Assembly (NCBI RefSeq): GCF_004337365.2
Contig: NZ_CP044016.1
Span: 3,348,001-3,412,000 of the forward strand
DNA length: 64,000 nucleotides
Origin: Rhizosphaericola mali
GTDB lineage: Bacteria; Bacteroidota; Bacteroidia; Chitinophagales; Chitinophagaceae
Direction: 5' to 3'
The notes under the pieces are model-generated. The model saw only the letters and a program-made list of their open reading frames with translations, made no database searches and had not been told where the DNA came from. Below are positions 46,812-54,744 of the stretch, one piece after another. The position numbers and the translations under genes are program-made. Within the stretch, counting starts at the first letter, position 1, and each line of letters opens with the position of its first letter.

Positions 46812-47339
46812 TCATAATTTTTTTTTCAATCTTTTTAAAGTCTTATTAATATAATTATCGATGCTTTTTACAGAAAGAGAAAATTTTTGGGAAAGTTGGT
46901 GATATGAATAGCCTTCCATTTTATTTAAGTAGAAGATCTGGCGATTTAAGGCGGATTCTGAATGGAGTAATTGAAGTAAATTGTCAGTATCTAGAATCGT
47001 AATAATATCATTGGATGGGTTATAATGAGGGAGCTCATATTGTAATGATTCATTTTGAATCGATGTAGTTTGTTTTTTATGAACTCTTAACCAATCAATA
47101 TAGACAGCTTTGGCATATTGAAATAAATGTTGATCTATTAATAAGTCCTCATTCATTGTCTTTCTATATTTCCATAAGCGAAGAAAGACATTTTGGAGCA
47201 AGTCTTTCGCATCATCCTCTGAAGATGTCTTCTTCAGAAAAAAGCCATATACTTTTGCCTTATGTAAATTAAATATTGTTTCGTAAGCTTCAGTATCGTC
47301 GCAATACTTTAATGCAGATATGAGTTTGATCTCTTCCAT
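46812..47339 (-). CDS. ECF-type RNA polymerase sigma-70 factor (GH89 locus)
   Basis: A 175-residue sigma factor with region 2 at about 15-80 (the segment DDAKDLLQNVFLRLWKYR) and region 4 at about 115-170 (GYSYHQLSQKFSLSVKSIDNYI). It belongs to the same SusC-linked group as the sigma factor at 20118 but is clearly a different protein. It is expected to switch on SusC 45733 through the HGSNAT-like gene. A TATATTTG box lies 24 nt upstream. Confidence 0.93.
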   Translation of the reverse strand: MEEIKLISALKYCDDTEAYETIFNLHKAKVYGFFLKKTSSEDDAKDLLQNVFLRLWKYRKTMNEDLLIDQHLFQYAKAVYIDWLRVHKKQTTSIQNESLQYELPHYNPSNDIITILDTDNLLQLLHSESALNRQIFYLNKMEGYSYHQLSQKFSLSVKSIDNYINKTLKRLKKKL

Positions 47340-47363
47340 TATCTAAGTAATCTAGAATTCTCA

Positions 47364-47371
47364 CAAATATA
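47364..47371 (-). promoter_or_regulatory. Candidate -7 box TATATTTG upstream of the second ECF sigma gene
   Basis: TAnnTTTG match on the minus strand, 24 nt before the ATG, nearly the same distance as for the first ECF gene (22 nt). A TTTG at 47404-47401 is 29 nt away, too far for a normal -33 element. Confidence 0.33.
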
Positions 47372-47728
47372 TTCCCAGCAATTTTGGTATGAATATATTT
47401 CAAATTATCGAATTATTAAATAATTATTATCAACAATCAGAAATGAAAATACGATAATTTTTTATGATCCGAAATCTATTTAAAAACTCATTTTACTTAT
47501 AACAACTGTCTTTCTGCTTTTTTTAAAATTGTATTATTAACTTAACTATTGATGGTATGGGACGTAATTTGTAGCCATTAGGTATTAAAAATGTCATTTC
47601 ATAATTTCACCTAATTTAAATCCTAGCTATTTAACAGATTTATTCTAAATATACATCAACCGAATGAAACTTATTAATTTCGTAATATATAAACCATGCT
47701 CATACATATACATTAGAGACTTCTATTA
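47372..47728. other. Gene-free AT-rich region upstream of the ECF operon
   Basis: About 360 bp without a credible gene, RNA or strong hairpin. It separates the GH89 locus from three small genes. I see nothing specific in it beyond AT-rich runs. Confidence 0.5.
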
Positions 47729-48121
47729 TTAATTCAACACATAGTGTTCTGTCTCAAATAATTTACCTCGGTAATGAACCGCAGGATAATCAATGCTCTC
47801 AATTTCCCGTCCATATAATTCAATCATTTTATCGATTATTAGGGTGTAGGCATTACGAAATTCGTCATCCATATTCTCTTCCTTACAATGGACCGTAACT
47901 TTATGATATAATTCATCAAATTCTAGCTGTAAAAATCGCAATTCATCTACCGAATTAATTGATAAAATTTGATCCACCATTAATTCGAATTCCATTCGAT
48001 ATTTCATGTAGATAGTTTTATTTAGTTTATGAATGAGTCGAAGATATAATTGATATAAGCAAATGCCTACGAGAAAACCGCAAATGAACAATAGGAAAAT
48101 AATTAGCCACTTAAGTCCCAT
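47729..48121 (-). CDS. Small membrane-anchored protein of unknown function
   Basis: 130 residues: one N-terminal membrane helix (about 4-24, LIIFLLFICGFLVGICLYQL), then a charged, mostly helical cytoplasmic tail rich in Glu, Asp and Tyr. The acidic run CKEENMDDEFRNAYTLII is in the middle. No domain is recognised. The codon use looks like its neighbours. A TATTTTTG box 43 nt upstream supports it being expressed. It could be a partner of the small DNA-binding protein that lies upstream on the same strand, but there is no direct evidence. Confidence 0.55.
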   Translation of the reverse strand: MGLKWLIIFLLFICGFLVGICLYQLYLRLIHKLNKTIYMKYRMEFELMVDQILSINSVDELRFLQLEFDELYHKVTVHCKEENMDDEFRNAYTLIIDKMIELYGREIESIDYPAVHYRGKLFETEHYVLN

Positions 48122-48164
48122 TTTAAAATAAAATTTAGAAGCGATAATATAGTTGTGTTGCTTA

Positions 48165-48172
48165 CAAAAATA
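48165..48172 (-). promoter_or_regulatory. Candidate -7 box TATTTTTG upstream of the small membrane protein
   Basis: TAnnTTTG match on the minus strand, 43 nt before the ATG at 48121. No -33 element was identified. Confidence 0.28.
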
Positions 48173-48233
48173 ATAAATATATCAATCAATAATACATTAA
48201 TATGATTAATAATTAAACACATTAATACATCCT

Positions 48234-48581
48234 TCATTTACGTAGCTTTTTTTTATGCTTTTTTAATTCTAGAATAACCGAATGATTCATCAAATCAACA
48301 CGTTGATTTTTTAGCCAAATAACATCTTCCAATAAAAAATCAGTAACACCACACTCTCCTTTTTTAGAAATATTAAGGAAACTACTTTTTACAAGGAGAT
48401 CTAATGTATCTTCTGAAATTTCTAAAAGACGTATAACTTCTGCTCTTGTAATATAGATTCGTAATTGTTTTGTATTTAATATGAAATCAGTATCAAATTT
48501 TTTAATCTGTGTTTCAAGATTTTTTAATCGAATTAATAATGTTTCCATATCATTCTTAATGTTCTTAAACTCTTCATACAT
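48234..48581 (-). CDS. Small coiled-coil / winged-helix (MerR/excisionase-like) DNA-binding protein
   Basis: 115 residues. Residues about 1-33 form a heptad-like coiled coil (MYEEFKNIKNDMETLLIRLK). Residues about 42-95 resemble the HTH_17/excisionase fold common in small Bacteroidota regulators (YITRAEVIRLLEISEDTLDLL). The C-terminus is very basic (ELKKHKKKLRK). Such proteins are frequent near mobile elements and genome islands, but no integrase is nearby. Function is unknown; DNA binding is inferred from the fold and basic tail. Confidence 0.55.
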   Translation of the reverse strand: MYEEFKNIKNDMETLLIRLKNLETQIKKFDTDFILNTKQLRIYITRAEVIRLLEISEDTLDLLVKSSFLNISKKGECGVTDFLLEDVIWLKNQRVDLMNHSVILELKKHKKKLRK

Positions 48582-48805
48582 AATACTATAATTATAAATG
48601 GTTTGATTCTTTTTTTGCTATATTAGAGGGCGTAAAATATGTTTATTTAAAAAATGAGTATACTAACTATATAATTGTACCAATTTTTAACACTCATCAG
48701 TTTTATAAAACTTACGCATGACATAACAATCATATTGACAAATGTAGTGATTAAAATTAAATCATTTTTTAAATTAAAAAATAGCGCTTACTACTCAATT
48801 CAAAT

Positions 48806-49186
48806 ATGCAAAACGAACAAAGTACCAATATAATAAAGCGATTTATCCTTATTATAAATGAACTAATTGAAGTGGATATTTTACACGGTAAAAAGTCATT
48901 TACAGACCAATATAAAATCAATCGTTGGAACTTTAATGTATTAATGAAAGAACCTTGGAGAGAAATCTTTCAACTCAATTGGCTCGCGATTCTGTGTAAA
49001 GACTTTAGTGTCAATGCAGAATGGTTATTATTGGGCGTTGGAGAGAGGTACAACCACCAAATGACAGAATTGATGAATGAATTGAAGAGTATGGATAAAA
49101 CACAACGCAAAGCTCATCCGTATAGATTATTGATTGCATTGCCGAAAAAAGAGCTAGGAAGACCTAAGAAAAACAGATCTATTTAG
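48806..49186 (+). CDS. Small XRE-like protein with C-terminal AT-hook-like motif
   Basis: 126 residues. The middle part (about 35-82) has the layout of Bacteroidota XRE-like repressors whose helix-turn-helix is followed by a 'VSSRWLLTGKG'-type motif; here it reads FSVNAEWLLLGVGE. The C-terminus has LGRPKKNRS, a core G-R-P flanked by basic residues, as in AT-hook minor-groove binders. It is divergent from the small coiled-coil regulator, with 224 nt between them. Together they look like a regulator pair; their targets are unknown. Confidence 0.55.
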   Translation: MQNEQSTNIIKRFILIINELIEVDILHGKKSFTDQYKINRWNFNVLMKEPWREIFQLNWLAILCKDFSVNAEWLLLGVGERYNHQMTELMNELKSMDKTQRKAHPYRLLIALPKKELGRPKKNRSI

Positions 49187-49240
49187 GTTAATTATTCACT
49201 TTAATTTACTGAAACAATTCACAAATACTTTTTTTTAAAA

Positions 49241-50493
49241 ATGCGAAAAAAACAAGACACTATTCGGTAATTCATTTTTTCAAAGAACTTGGTCCAGGTC
49301 TTATAACTGGAGCAAGTGATGATGATCCATCCGGCATTGCAATATACTCTCAAGTAGGCGCTCAATTTGGATATAATACTCTTTGGATGGCTTGGCTTAC
49401 TTTCCCCTTAAGGGCTGCAATGCAAAAAATGTGTGGAAAAATAGGGATAGTAACTCAACAAGGACTTACAAGCACCTTAAAAAAACACTATCCTAAATGG
49501 ATATTATGAACTATTGTCCTTCTTTCCGTTCCCGCAATTATCCTAAATATTGGAGCTGACATGGAAAGTATGGGAGCTGCGGCTCATCTTATTATTCCTA
49601 AAATTCCTGCATTTATTTTTTCCATTATCTTTAGCGGAGCTGTTTTCTTAAGCATTTTATTATTTTCCTATAAAAGAATCGCTCAAATCTTAAAATGGTC
49701 TTGCATAGTATTACTAGTTTATTTGATTGTACCCTTTTGTACACATGTTGAATGGAAATCTGTATTATCTGCTACACTTCGACCACGTATTCAATTAAAT
49801 GAGACTTACATCAATATGATTGTTGCTATATTGGGAACAACCATCTCTCCTTACTTATTTTTTTGGCAAACTACTATGGAAACAGAAGGGCATCGTAAAA
49901 GAAAAAATATTGTCTTTATTGATAAAAAAGTGTGGACGAATATGCATAAAGATATTGATTTTGGAATGCTATTTTCTAACCTTGTCATGTTTTTTATTAT
50001 ACTTACATGTGGCGCAGTACTTTTTCCAAATAACATCAGAAATATAACTACTGTAGAACAAGCAGCCTTAGCTCTTAAGCCAATTGCAGGAGACTTTGCA
50101 TATTTACTATTCGCAATAGGAATTATTGGCACGGGTTTTCTTGCAATACCAGTATTATGCGGATCCATTTCATATATGATTGCAGAATCTCTGAATTGGA
50201 AAGTGGGATTAAACAAGAAATTTTATCAAGCACGCCCTTTTTATTTAGTTATTTCAATTTCTATGCTTGTTGGTTTATCTCTTCATTATTTAGGGATTTC
50301 ACCAATAAAAGCTTTGATTTATTCTTCCATATTATATGGAATTACAGCCCCCATTGTAATTTTAGTAATTCTACATATATGCAATAACAAAAAAATAATG
50401 GGCAGTAACACCAATGGATGGTGCGCGAATCTATTGGGATGCCTTACATTTCTTATTATGACTACAGCCGCTATAGCATTAATCTATTTTTAA
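49241..50493 (+). pseudogene. Nramp-family divalent cation transporter, disrupted (frameshift near start and internal TGA)
   Basis: The start ATG at 49241 gives MRKKQDTIR and a stop at 49268. The transporter continues in another frame from about 49270: HFFKELGPGLITGASDDDPS, then GIATYSQVGAQFGY, which is Nramp helix 1. A TGA at 49507-49509 then interrupts it inside PKWIL*TIVLLS, probably from TGG (Trp). From ATG 49561 the rest is open for 310 residues. The metal-site motifs are DPSG and TTISPY instead of DPGN and MPH, so the parent protein was an Nramp-related type of uncertain metal. An internal restart would lack helices 1 and 2 and the site aspartate. A 1-nt loss near 49267 explains the first break. 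Confidence 0.85.
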
Positions 50494-50528
50494 TATTATA
50501 GTTTTATTATATAAAACTATAATATTAA
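50490..50528 (+). terminator. 18-bp perfect AT hairpin after the Nramp pseudogene
   Basis: Arms 50490-50507 and 50511-50528 are perfectly complementary around a TAT loop, starting at the Nramp stop codon. There is only one G-C pair per arm, so it is a weak terminator by energy but unusual as a perfect palindrome. It precedes the SGNH esterase promoter candidate. Confidence 0.5.
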
Positions 50529-50544
50529 TTTCTTTATAATCAAT

Positions 50545-50552
50545 TATATTTG
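50545..50552 (+). promoter_or_regulatory. Candidate -7 box TATATTTG upstream of the SGNH esterase
   Basis: TAnnTTTG match on the plus strand, 46 nt before the ATG and just after the palindrome. No TTG lies at the usual -33 distance. Confidence 0.33.
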
Positions 50553-50598
50553 TCTACTTAGAAAATTAAAGAATAAATAAACGCCCCTAATCTTAAAT

Positions 50599-52011
50599 AT
50601 GAATTATCGATTTTTATTGCTTGCAATCTGTGCTATTATAGGCATCAATAGAATTTTCTCTCAATTACCCATTCAGTTACCAGCCTTACTAAGCGATCAC
50701 GCTGTATTACAAAAAAATGCGATAAACACTTTATGGGGAAAAGGTCCAGCAGGTAAAAACATTAAAATCATTGGTAGTTGGGATAATTCCGATACTATTA
50801 ATGTAATAGTTGGTAATGATTGTATGTGGAAAACCCAAATAAAAACACCAAGTTCAGATGGAACATACACACTACAATTTATTTCTGACAAACAAAATAT
50901 AATAGTTAATGATATTCTTTTAGGGGATGTATGGCTTTGTTCCGGTCAATCCAATATGGAATTTAACATGAACTGGGGTATTGATACTACACAAGAATCT
51001 TATAAAATAAAAGAAAATAACAGTATACGCTTTTTTCAGGTTGAAAGAAATTTTGATAACAATCTAGTTTCAGATGTAAAAGGAAAGTGGGTAATATGTA
51101 CATCCGAAAATGCTAAATCCTTTAGTACTGTAGGATATTTTTTTGGAAGGAAAATTCAGGAAACATTGCATCATCCTATTGGCTTAATTGGATCATATTG
51201 GGGAGGAACCAATATACAAGATTGGATGCCCAAGGAATCATTCAATCAATCAGATTTACAGATATCACAAATGCATATAGATCCTTATGAAGGAAGTCCT
51301 AGAGGTTATTCTATATTATACAATGGAATGATCAACCCGTTACTCAACTATAATATCAAAGGAGCCGTCTGGTACCAAGGCGAAACGAACGTAGACTATG
51401 ACTGGAATATATACGGCAAACTATTATCTACAATGATCAATGGTTGGCGATTTTATATGCATAATAATATACCATTCTATACCATCCAAATAGCGCCATG
51501 GAATGGCTATGCAAGTAGAAGAGCGGCAATATTAAGAGAACAAGTAGCACAATTAGGTCAATACATTCCAAACTATGGAACTATTTCCATATTAGATTTA
51601 ATTGATGACACGACAAATCTTCATCCAAAAATAAAAAGAGAAGTAGGAATACGCATCGCCGATAAAATTTTAAATGAAATATATCATCAATCTCAATTTC
51701 CAGCTACCGCGCCTAAAATATTCAATGTAGTATTTGAAAAAAATATGGCGATTGTTTCTATTCAATCAACAGGTCCTGTACATAGCAGCAAAAAGAACAT
51801 TACTGAATTTGAGTTAGCTGGAAGAGATTCCATCTTTTATCCTGCGCAAGCGAAAATAGAAAAGGATAATAGAATCATACTCTCCAGTAAAAATGTAAAT
51901 GCACCCCAATATTTGAGATACAGTTTTAAAAATGCTTCCGTACCTAATATTTTCGATAATAGTAGACTATCTCTATTGCCATACAGGACGGATGATTTTG
52001 AAATCAAATAA
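50599..52011 (+). CDS. Secreted SGNH carbohydrate esterase (sialate O-acetylesterase-like)
   Basis: A 470-residue exported esterase (signal peptide to about FSQ). S118 in LCSGQSNMEF is the nucleophile, GAVWYQGETNV is the block III-like motif, and the D-x-x-H-type end is in LIDDTTNLHPK (H342). The DUF303/SASA family removes acetyl groups from sialic acids or plant polysaccharides. Given its place beside GH2, GH26 and GH27 genes, deacetylation of mannan is more likely than of sialic acid. It faces the GH2 gene with only 4 nt between the ends, and is the one plus-strand enzyme of the locus. Confidence 0.85.
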   Translation: MNYRFLLLAICAIIGINRIFSQLPIQLPALLSDHAVLQKNAINTLWGKGPAGKNIKIIGSWDNSDTINVIVGNDCMWKTQIKTPSSDGTYTLQFISDKQNIIVNDILLGDVWLCSGQSNMEFNMNWGIDTTQESYKIKENNSIRFFQVERNFDNNLVSDVKGKWVICTSENAKSFSTVGYFFGRKIQETLHHPIGLIGSYWGGTNIQDWMPKESFNQSDLQISQMHIDPYEGSPRGYSILYNGMINPLLNYNIKGAVWYQGETNVDYDWNIYGKLLSTMINGWRFYMHNNIPFYTIQIAPWNGYASRRAAILREQVAQLGQYIPNYGTISILDLIDDTTNLHPKIKREVGIRIADKILNEIYHQSQFPATAPKIFNVVFEKNMAIVSIQSTGPVHSSKKNITEFELAGRDSIFYPAQAKIEKDNRIILSSKNVNAPQYLRYSFKNASVPNIFDNSRLSLLPYRTDDFEIK

Positions 52012-52015
52012 GACG

Positions 52016-54721
52016 TTATTTCACGTCTCCAATAGAAAGTGTAAATACATTTTTTGTTTTTACACTTTCTAATTTTGGAAGCTGCTCACTTTGAATGATA
52101 ATCTGAGCCAAACCATTGAAAAGTGAAAGTTGATTTTCTTTTAATTTTATTTTCTGTTGAATAATCATCCTTAAGGTATGGCTATTTTGTTCTCCCAATT
52201 TTACATTTCGATCGTAGCTTACAATGCGGATTGAATTTTCTTTTTTCAATAACTCATTTGAAACCTCAAAAATACCTGTACTCTTAGAATGAATCATTTT
52301 TCCATTAAGCATTATAGTTTTTACTTTGAACGAAGAGTCTGTGTAAATGGTAAATATACAAGAATTATTCGCAGAAAAACTATTAATAACAAAATGCAAA
52401 GTAGAATCTAGTTTCCTAAAATTTAACACCTTTTGTTGATAAATTGTGTCATAATTTTCAGGTGCATGCGAAGTTGGATCACCATTTCCAACACCAAGTA
52501 TTTTATATTGAGAGCTATTTTTTATAGTAAAAGAATTCTTAGCATCTGGTACAAAATAACCAAACTTATCTAGCGCTTTAACTTTAACTACATAAATACC
52601 TTTGGATTGAGACAAGGAGTCATTCTCTAACTGCAAATCCAAATGATCTACAGGTCCACTTGTAACAACAGAATCTCTCAATACTATGTTCCCATTTCGA
52701 TATCCAGCTGCACTCAATACTCCTTTTTGGTATGGAACATTCCAATACAAATGACTATTTATTGGCATTTCTTTTTTACCCAAACTATGGCCATTCAAAA
52801 ATAATTCCACTTCATCCAAATTGGAATAAGTTACTACTTTAATATTTTTACTTTCACTACCGACCCAGTTCCAATGAGGTAAAATATGTAACATAGGTTT
52901 GGATTGCCACCATGATTGTAAATAGTAATAATCATCCTTAGGAAAACCACAAAGATCCATCATGCCAAAATAGGAAGTCACAGATGGCCAACTATAAGGA
53001 GTGGGCTCCCCTCTATAATCAAAACCAGTCCAGAAAAATACGCCAGACAAATATTCTCTTTTGGCATAATAGTACCAGCCTTCTTCAATCGAATAAAACG
53101 ATGGACGAGGTTTACGGTCATAAGCACTCTCATATTGTTTTAATGAATCTGTTTTATAAATACCTCGTGTCGCAAATGTGGAACCTTCCTCAGTGCCCAT
53201 ACTTGGCTGCAGCTGATGATGTTCATAGTGATCTTGAATATCTCCATTTCCCAAATAATTATACCCCATCACTTGAATATTGGAAGACATTCCTACCTTG
53301 AAGCCATTGCTCAGACCAGCTGTCATATATCTTGAGGAATCTAAAGTTTGGATATAATTCTGTATATAGTCTGCAATTTCCACCCCTTTGTTATTTCCTT
53401 CAATCATCCATTCCTCATTACCGATAGACCAACTAAAAATAGATGGATGATTATAATCACGTTCGATCATTTTGCGCACATTACGCAAATGCATGGGATT
53501 AATTCCCATTAAACGATTTTCTTCAATCACTAAAATCCCCAAGCGATCACACGCATCTAAAAACACAGGAGATAATGGATAATGCGAACCTCGATATGCA
53601 TTACTACCCATTGCTTTTAACTTTTGTAAGCGATAATAAATCATTCCTTCATTCAGTGCAGTGCCCACGCCGGCATGACTTTGATGATTATTCGTCCCTT
53701 TTAGCTTAATATGTTTTCCGTTAAGAAAAAAACCTTTTGTAGGATCCATAAAGATCGAACGAATACCAAAATGCTCGCTCGTGGAATCTAGTAATACATG
53801 ATTATTATCATATATTTTCGTTTGCAGACTATACAATAAAGGATTGTCTGTGTCCCATAATTGCGGATTATCAACGGAAATAGATAATGGTATGGAAATA
53901 TCACTTAACACCTTACCTATCGCAACTATCGTATCTACGTTTTTTAACAACGTCCCATTCGGATCATAGAGCGTATTCTCGACAGTAATTTTTTGATGCG
54001 AAGCACCATCATTAGTAATGATATTTTTAATGTTTACTTCAGAATGCGTCAAAGCTTTATTCAATTGTGGGGTAATAAAAATTCCATCGTCTTTAATGTG
54101 AATCGGGTTGGTCTTCACTAGATAAACATCTCTATAAATACCAGCACCTTCATAAAACCAGCCTTCTTCTTCTGTCGCATTTACACGTACCGTCAACACA
54201 TTTTCTTTTCCATAATTTACATAAGGTGTTACATCGTAATTAAAACTATTGTAACCACTCTCTTCATTTCCCAAATAAAATCCATTCAACCACACTTTTG
54301 AATTGCGAAAAACACCATCAAATTTTATAGAAATAATTTTGCCTTTATCCGCTTTCGGAATAAAAATATTTTTTCGATACCACCCTATAGAATGATTAGC
54401 AAAACCTTTTCCACCCGCTTTATAGCCATGACTGGGACTGGCATTAGGAGAAAAGATTAATTGTGTCATCCAGTCATGAGGCAATTGAATCCGTTGCCAA
54501 GATCGATCGTCAAACTTAGAGGATGCAGGACCATCTCCAAAGCCGGCTTTAGCCAAATAAGAAAAATAAGCACTTGAAAAACCATAGTCTTCATTCGTTC
54601 CAATCGCACCACCAAAGGCAAATCTCCAATCTTTATCTATCTTATCAATTGTGCGCTGTGCGTGCACAACACTTGTAAAAAACACAAAAATAAGTACGAA
54701 AAATAAACTGTTAAATTTCAT
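52016..54721 (-). CDS. GH2 glycoside hydrolase (beta-galactosidase or beta-mannosidase type)
   Basis: A 901-residue exported enzyme. Sugar-binding jelly roll (about 25-210) with WQRIQLPHDW, Ig-like domain (about 210-325), TIM barrel (about 325-600) and C-terminal Ig-like DUF4982-type domains. The acid/base is E436 in WSIGNEE, and the nucleophile is E511 or E512 in MGTEEGSTFATRG. In this mannan locus it may remove terminal beta-mannose or beta-galactose. GH2 subfamilies cannot be separated safely by eye. It is the last gene of the minus-strand operon. Confidence 0.85.
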   Translation of the reverse strand: MKFNSLFFVLIFVFFTSVVHAQRTIDKIDKDWRFAFGGAIGTNEDYGFSSAYFSYLAKAGFGDGPASSKFDDRSWQRIQLPHDWMTQLIFSPNASPSHGYKAGGKGFANHSIGWYRKNIFIPKADKGKIISIKFDGVFRNSKVWLNGFYLGNEESGYNSFNYDVTPYVNYGKENVLTVRVNATEEEGWFYEGAGIYRDVYLVKTNPIHIKDDGIFITPQLNKALTHSEVNIKNIITNDGASHQKITVENTLYDPNGTLLKNVDTIVAIGKVLSDISIPLSISVDNPQLWDTDNPLLYSLQTKIYDNNHVLLDSTSEHFGIRSIFMDPTKGFFLNGKHIKLKGTNNHQSHAGVGTALNEGMIYYRLQKLKAMGSNAYRGSHYPLSPVFLDACDRLGILVIEENRLMGINPMHLRNVRKMIERDYNHPSIFSWSIGNEEWMIEGNNKGVEIADYIQNYIQTLDSSRYMTAGLSNGFKVGMSSNIQVMGYNYLGNGDIQDHYEHHQLQPSMGTEEGSTFATRGIYKTDSLKQYESAYDRKPRPSFYSIEEGWYYYAKREYLSGVFFWTGFDYRGEPTPYSWPSVTSYFGMMDLCGFPKDDYYYLQSWWQSKPMLHILPHWNWVGSESKNIKVVTYSNLDEVELFLNGHSLGKKEMPINSHLYWNVPYQKGVLSAAGYRNGNIVLRDSVVTSGPVDHLDLQLENDSLSQSKGIYVVKVKALDKFGYFVPDAKNSFTIKNSSQYKILGVGNGDPTSHAPENYDTIYQQKVLNFRKLDSTLHFVINSFSANNSCIFTIYTDSSFKVKTIMLNGKMIHSKSTGIFEVSNELLKKENSIRIVSYDRNVKLGEQNSHTLRMIIQQKIKLKENQLSLFNGLAQIIIQSEQLPKLESVKTKNVFTLSIGDVK

Positions 54722-54744
54722 GGCAAGTTTAAATAAGCATTATT

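Noticed and set aside
36064-47339. Heparan-sulfate utilisation locus, suggested by GH89 and HGSNAT-like genes
   Set aside because: There is no polysaccharide lyase, sulfatase or unsaturated-uronyl hydrolase, while two phospho-lipid type enzymes are present.
47729-49186. Prophage or integrative element remnant
   Set aside because: Only small regulator-like genes are seen; no integrase, relaxase, att-like direct repeat or phage gene supports it.
50599-52011. Sialic acid catabolism from the 'sialate O-acetylesterase' family name
   Set aside because: No sialidase, lyase or epimerase of that pathway is present; mannan enzymes surround the gene.
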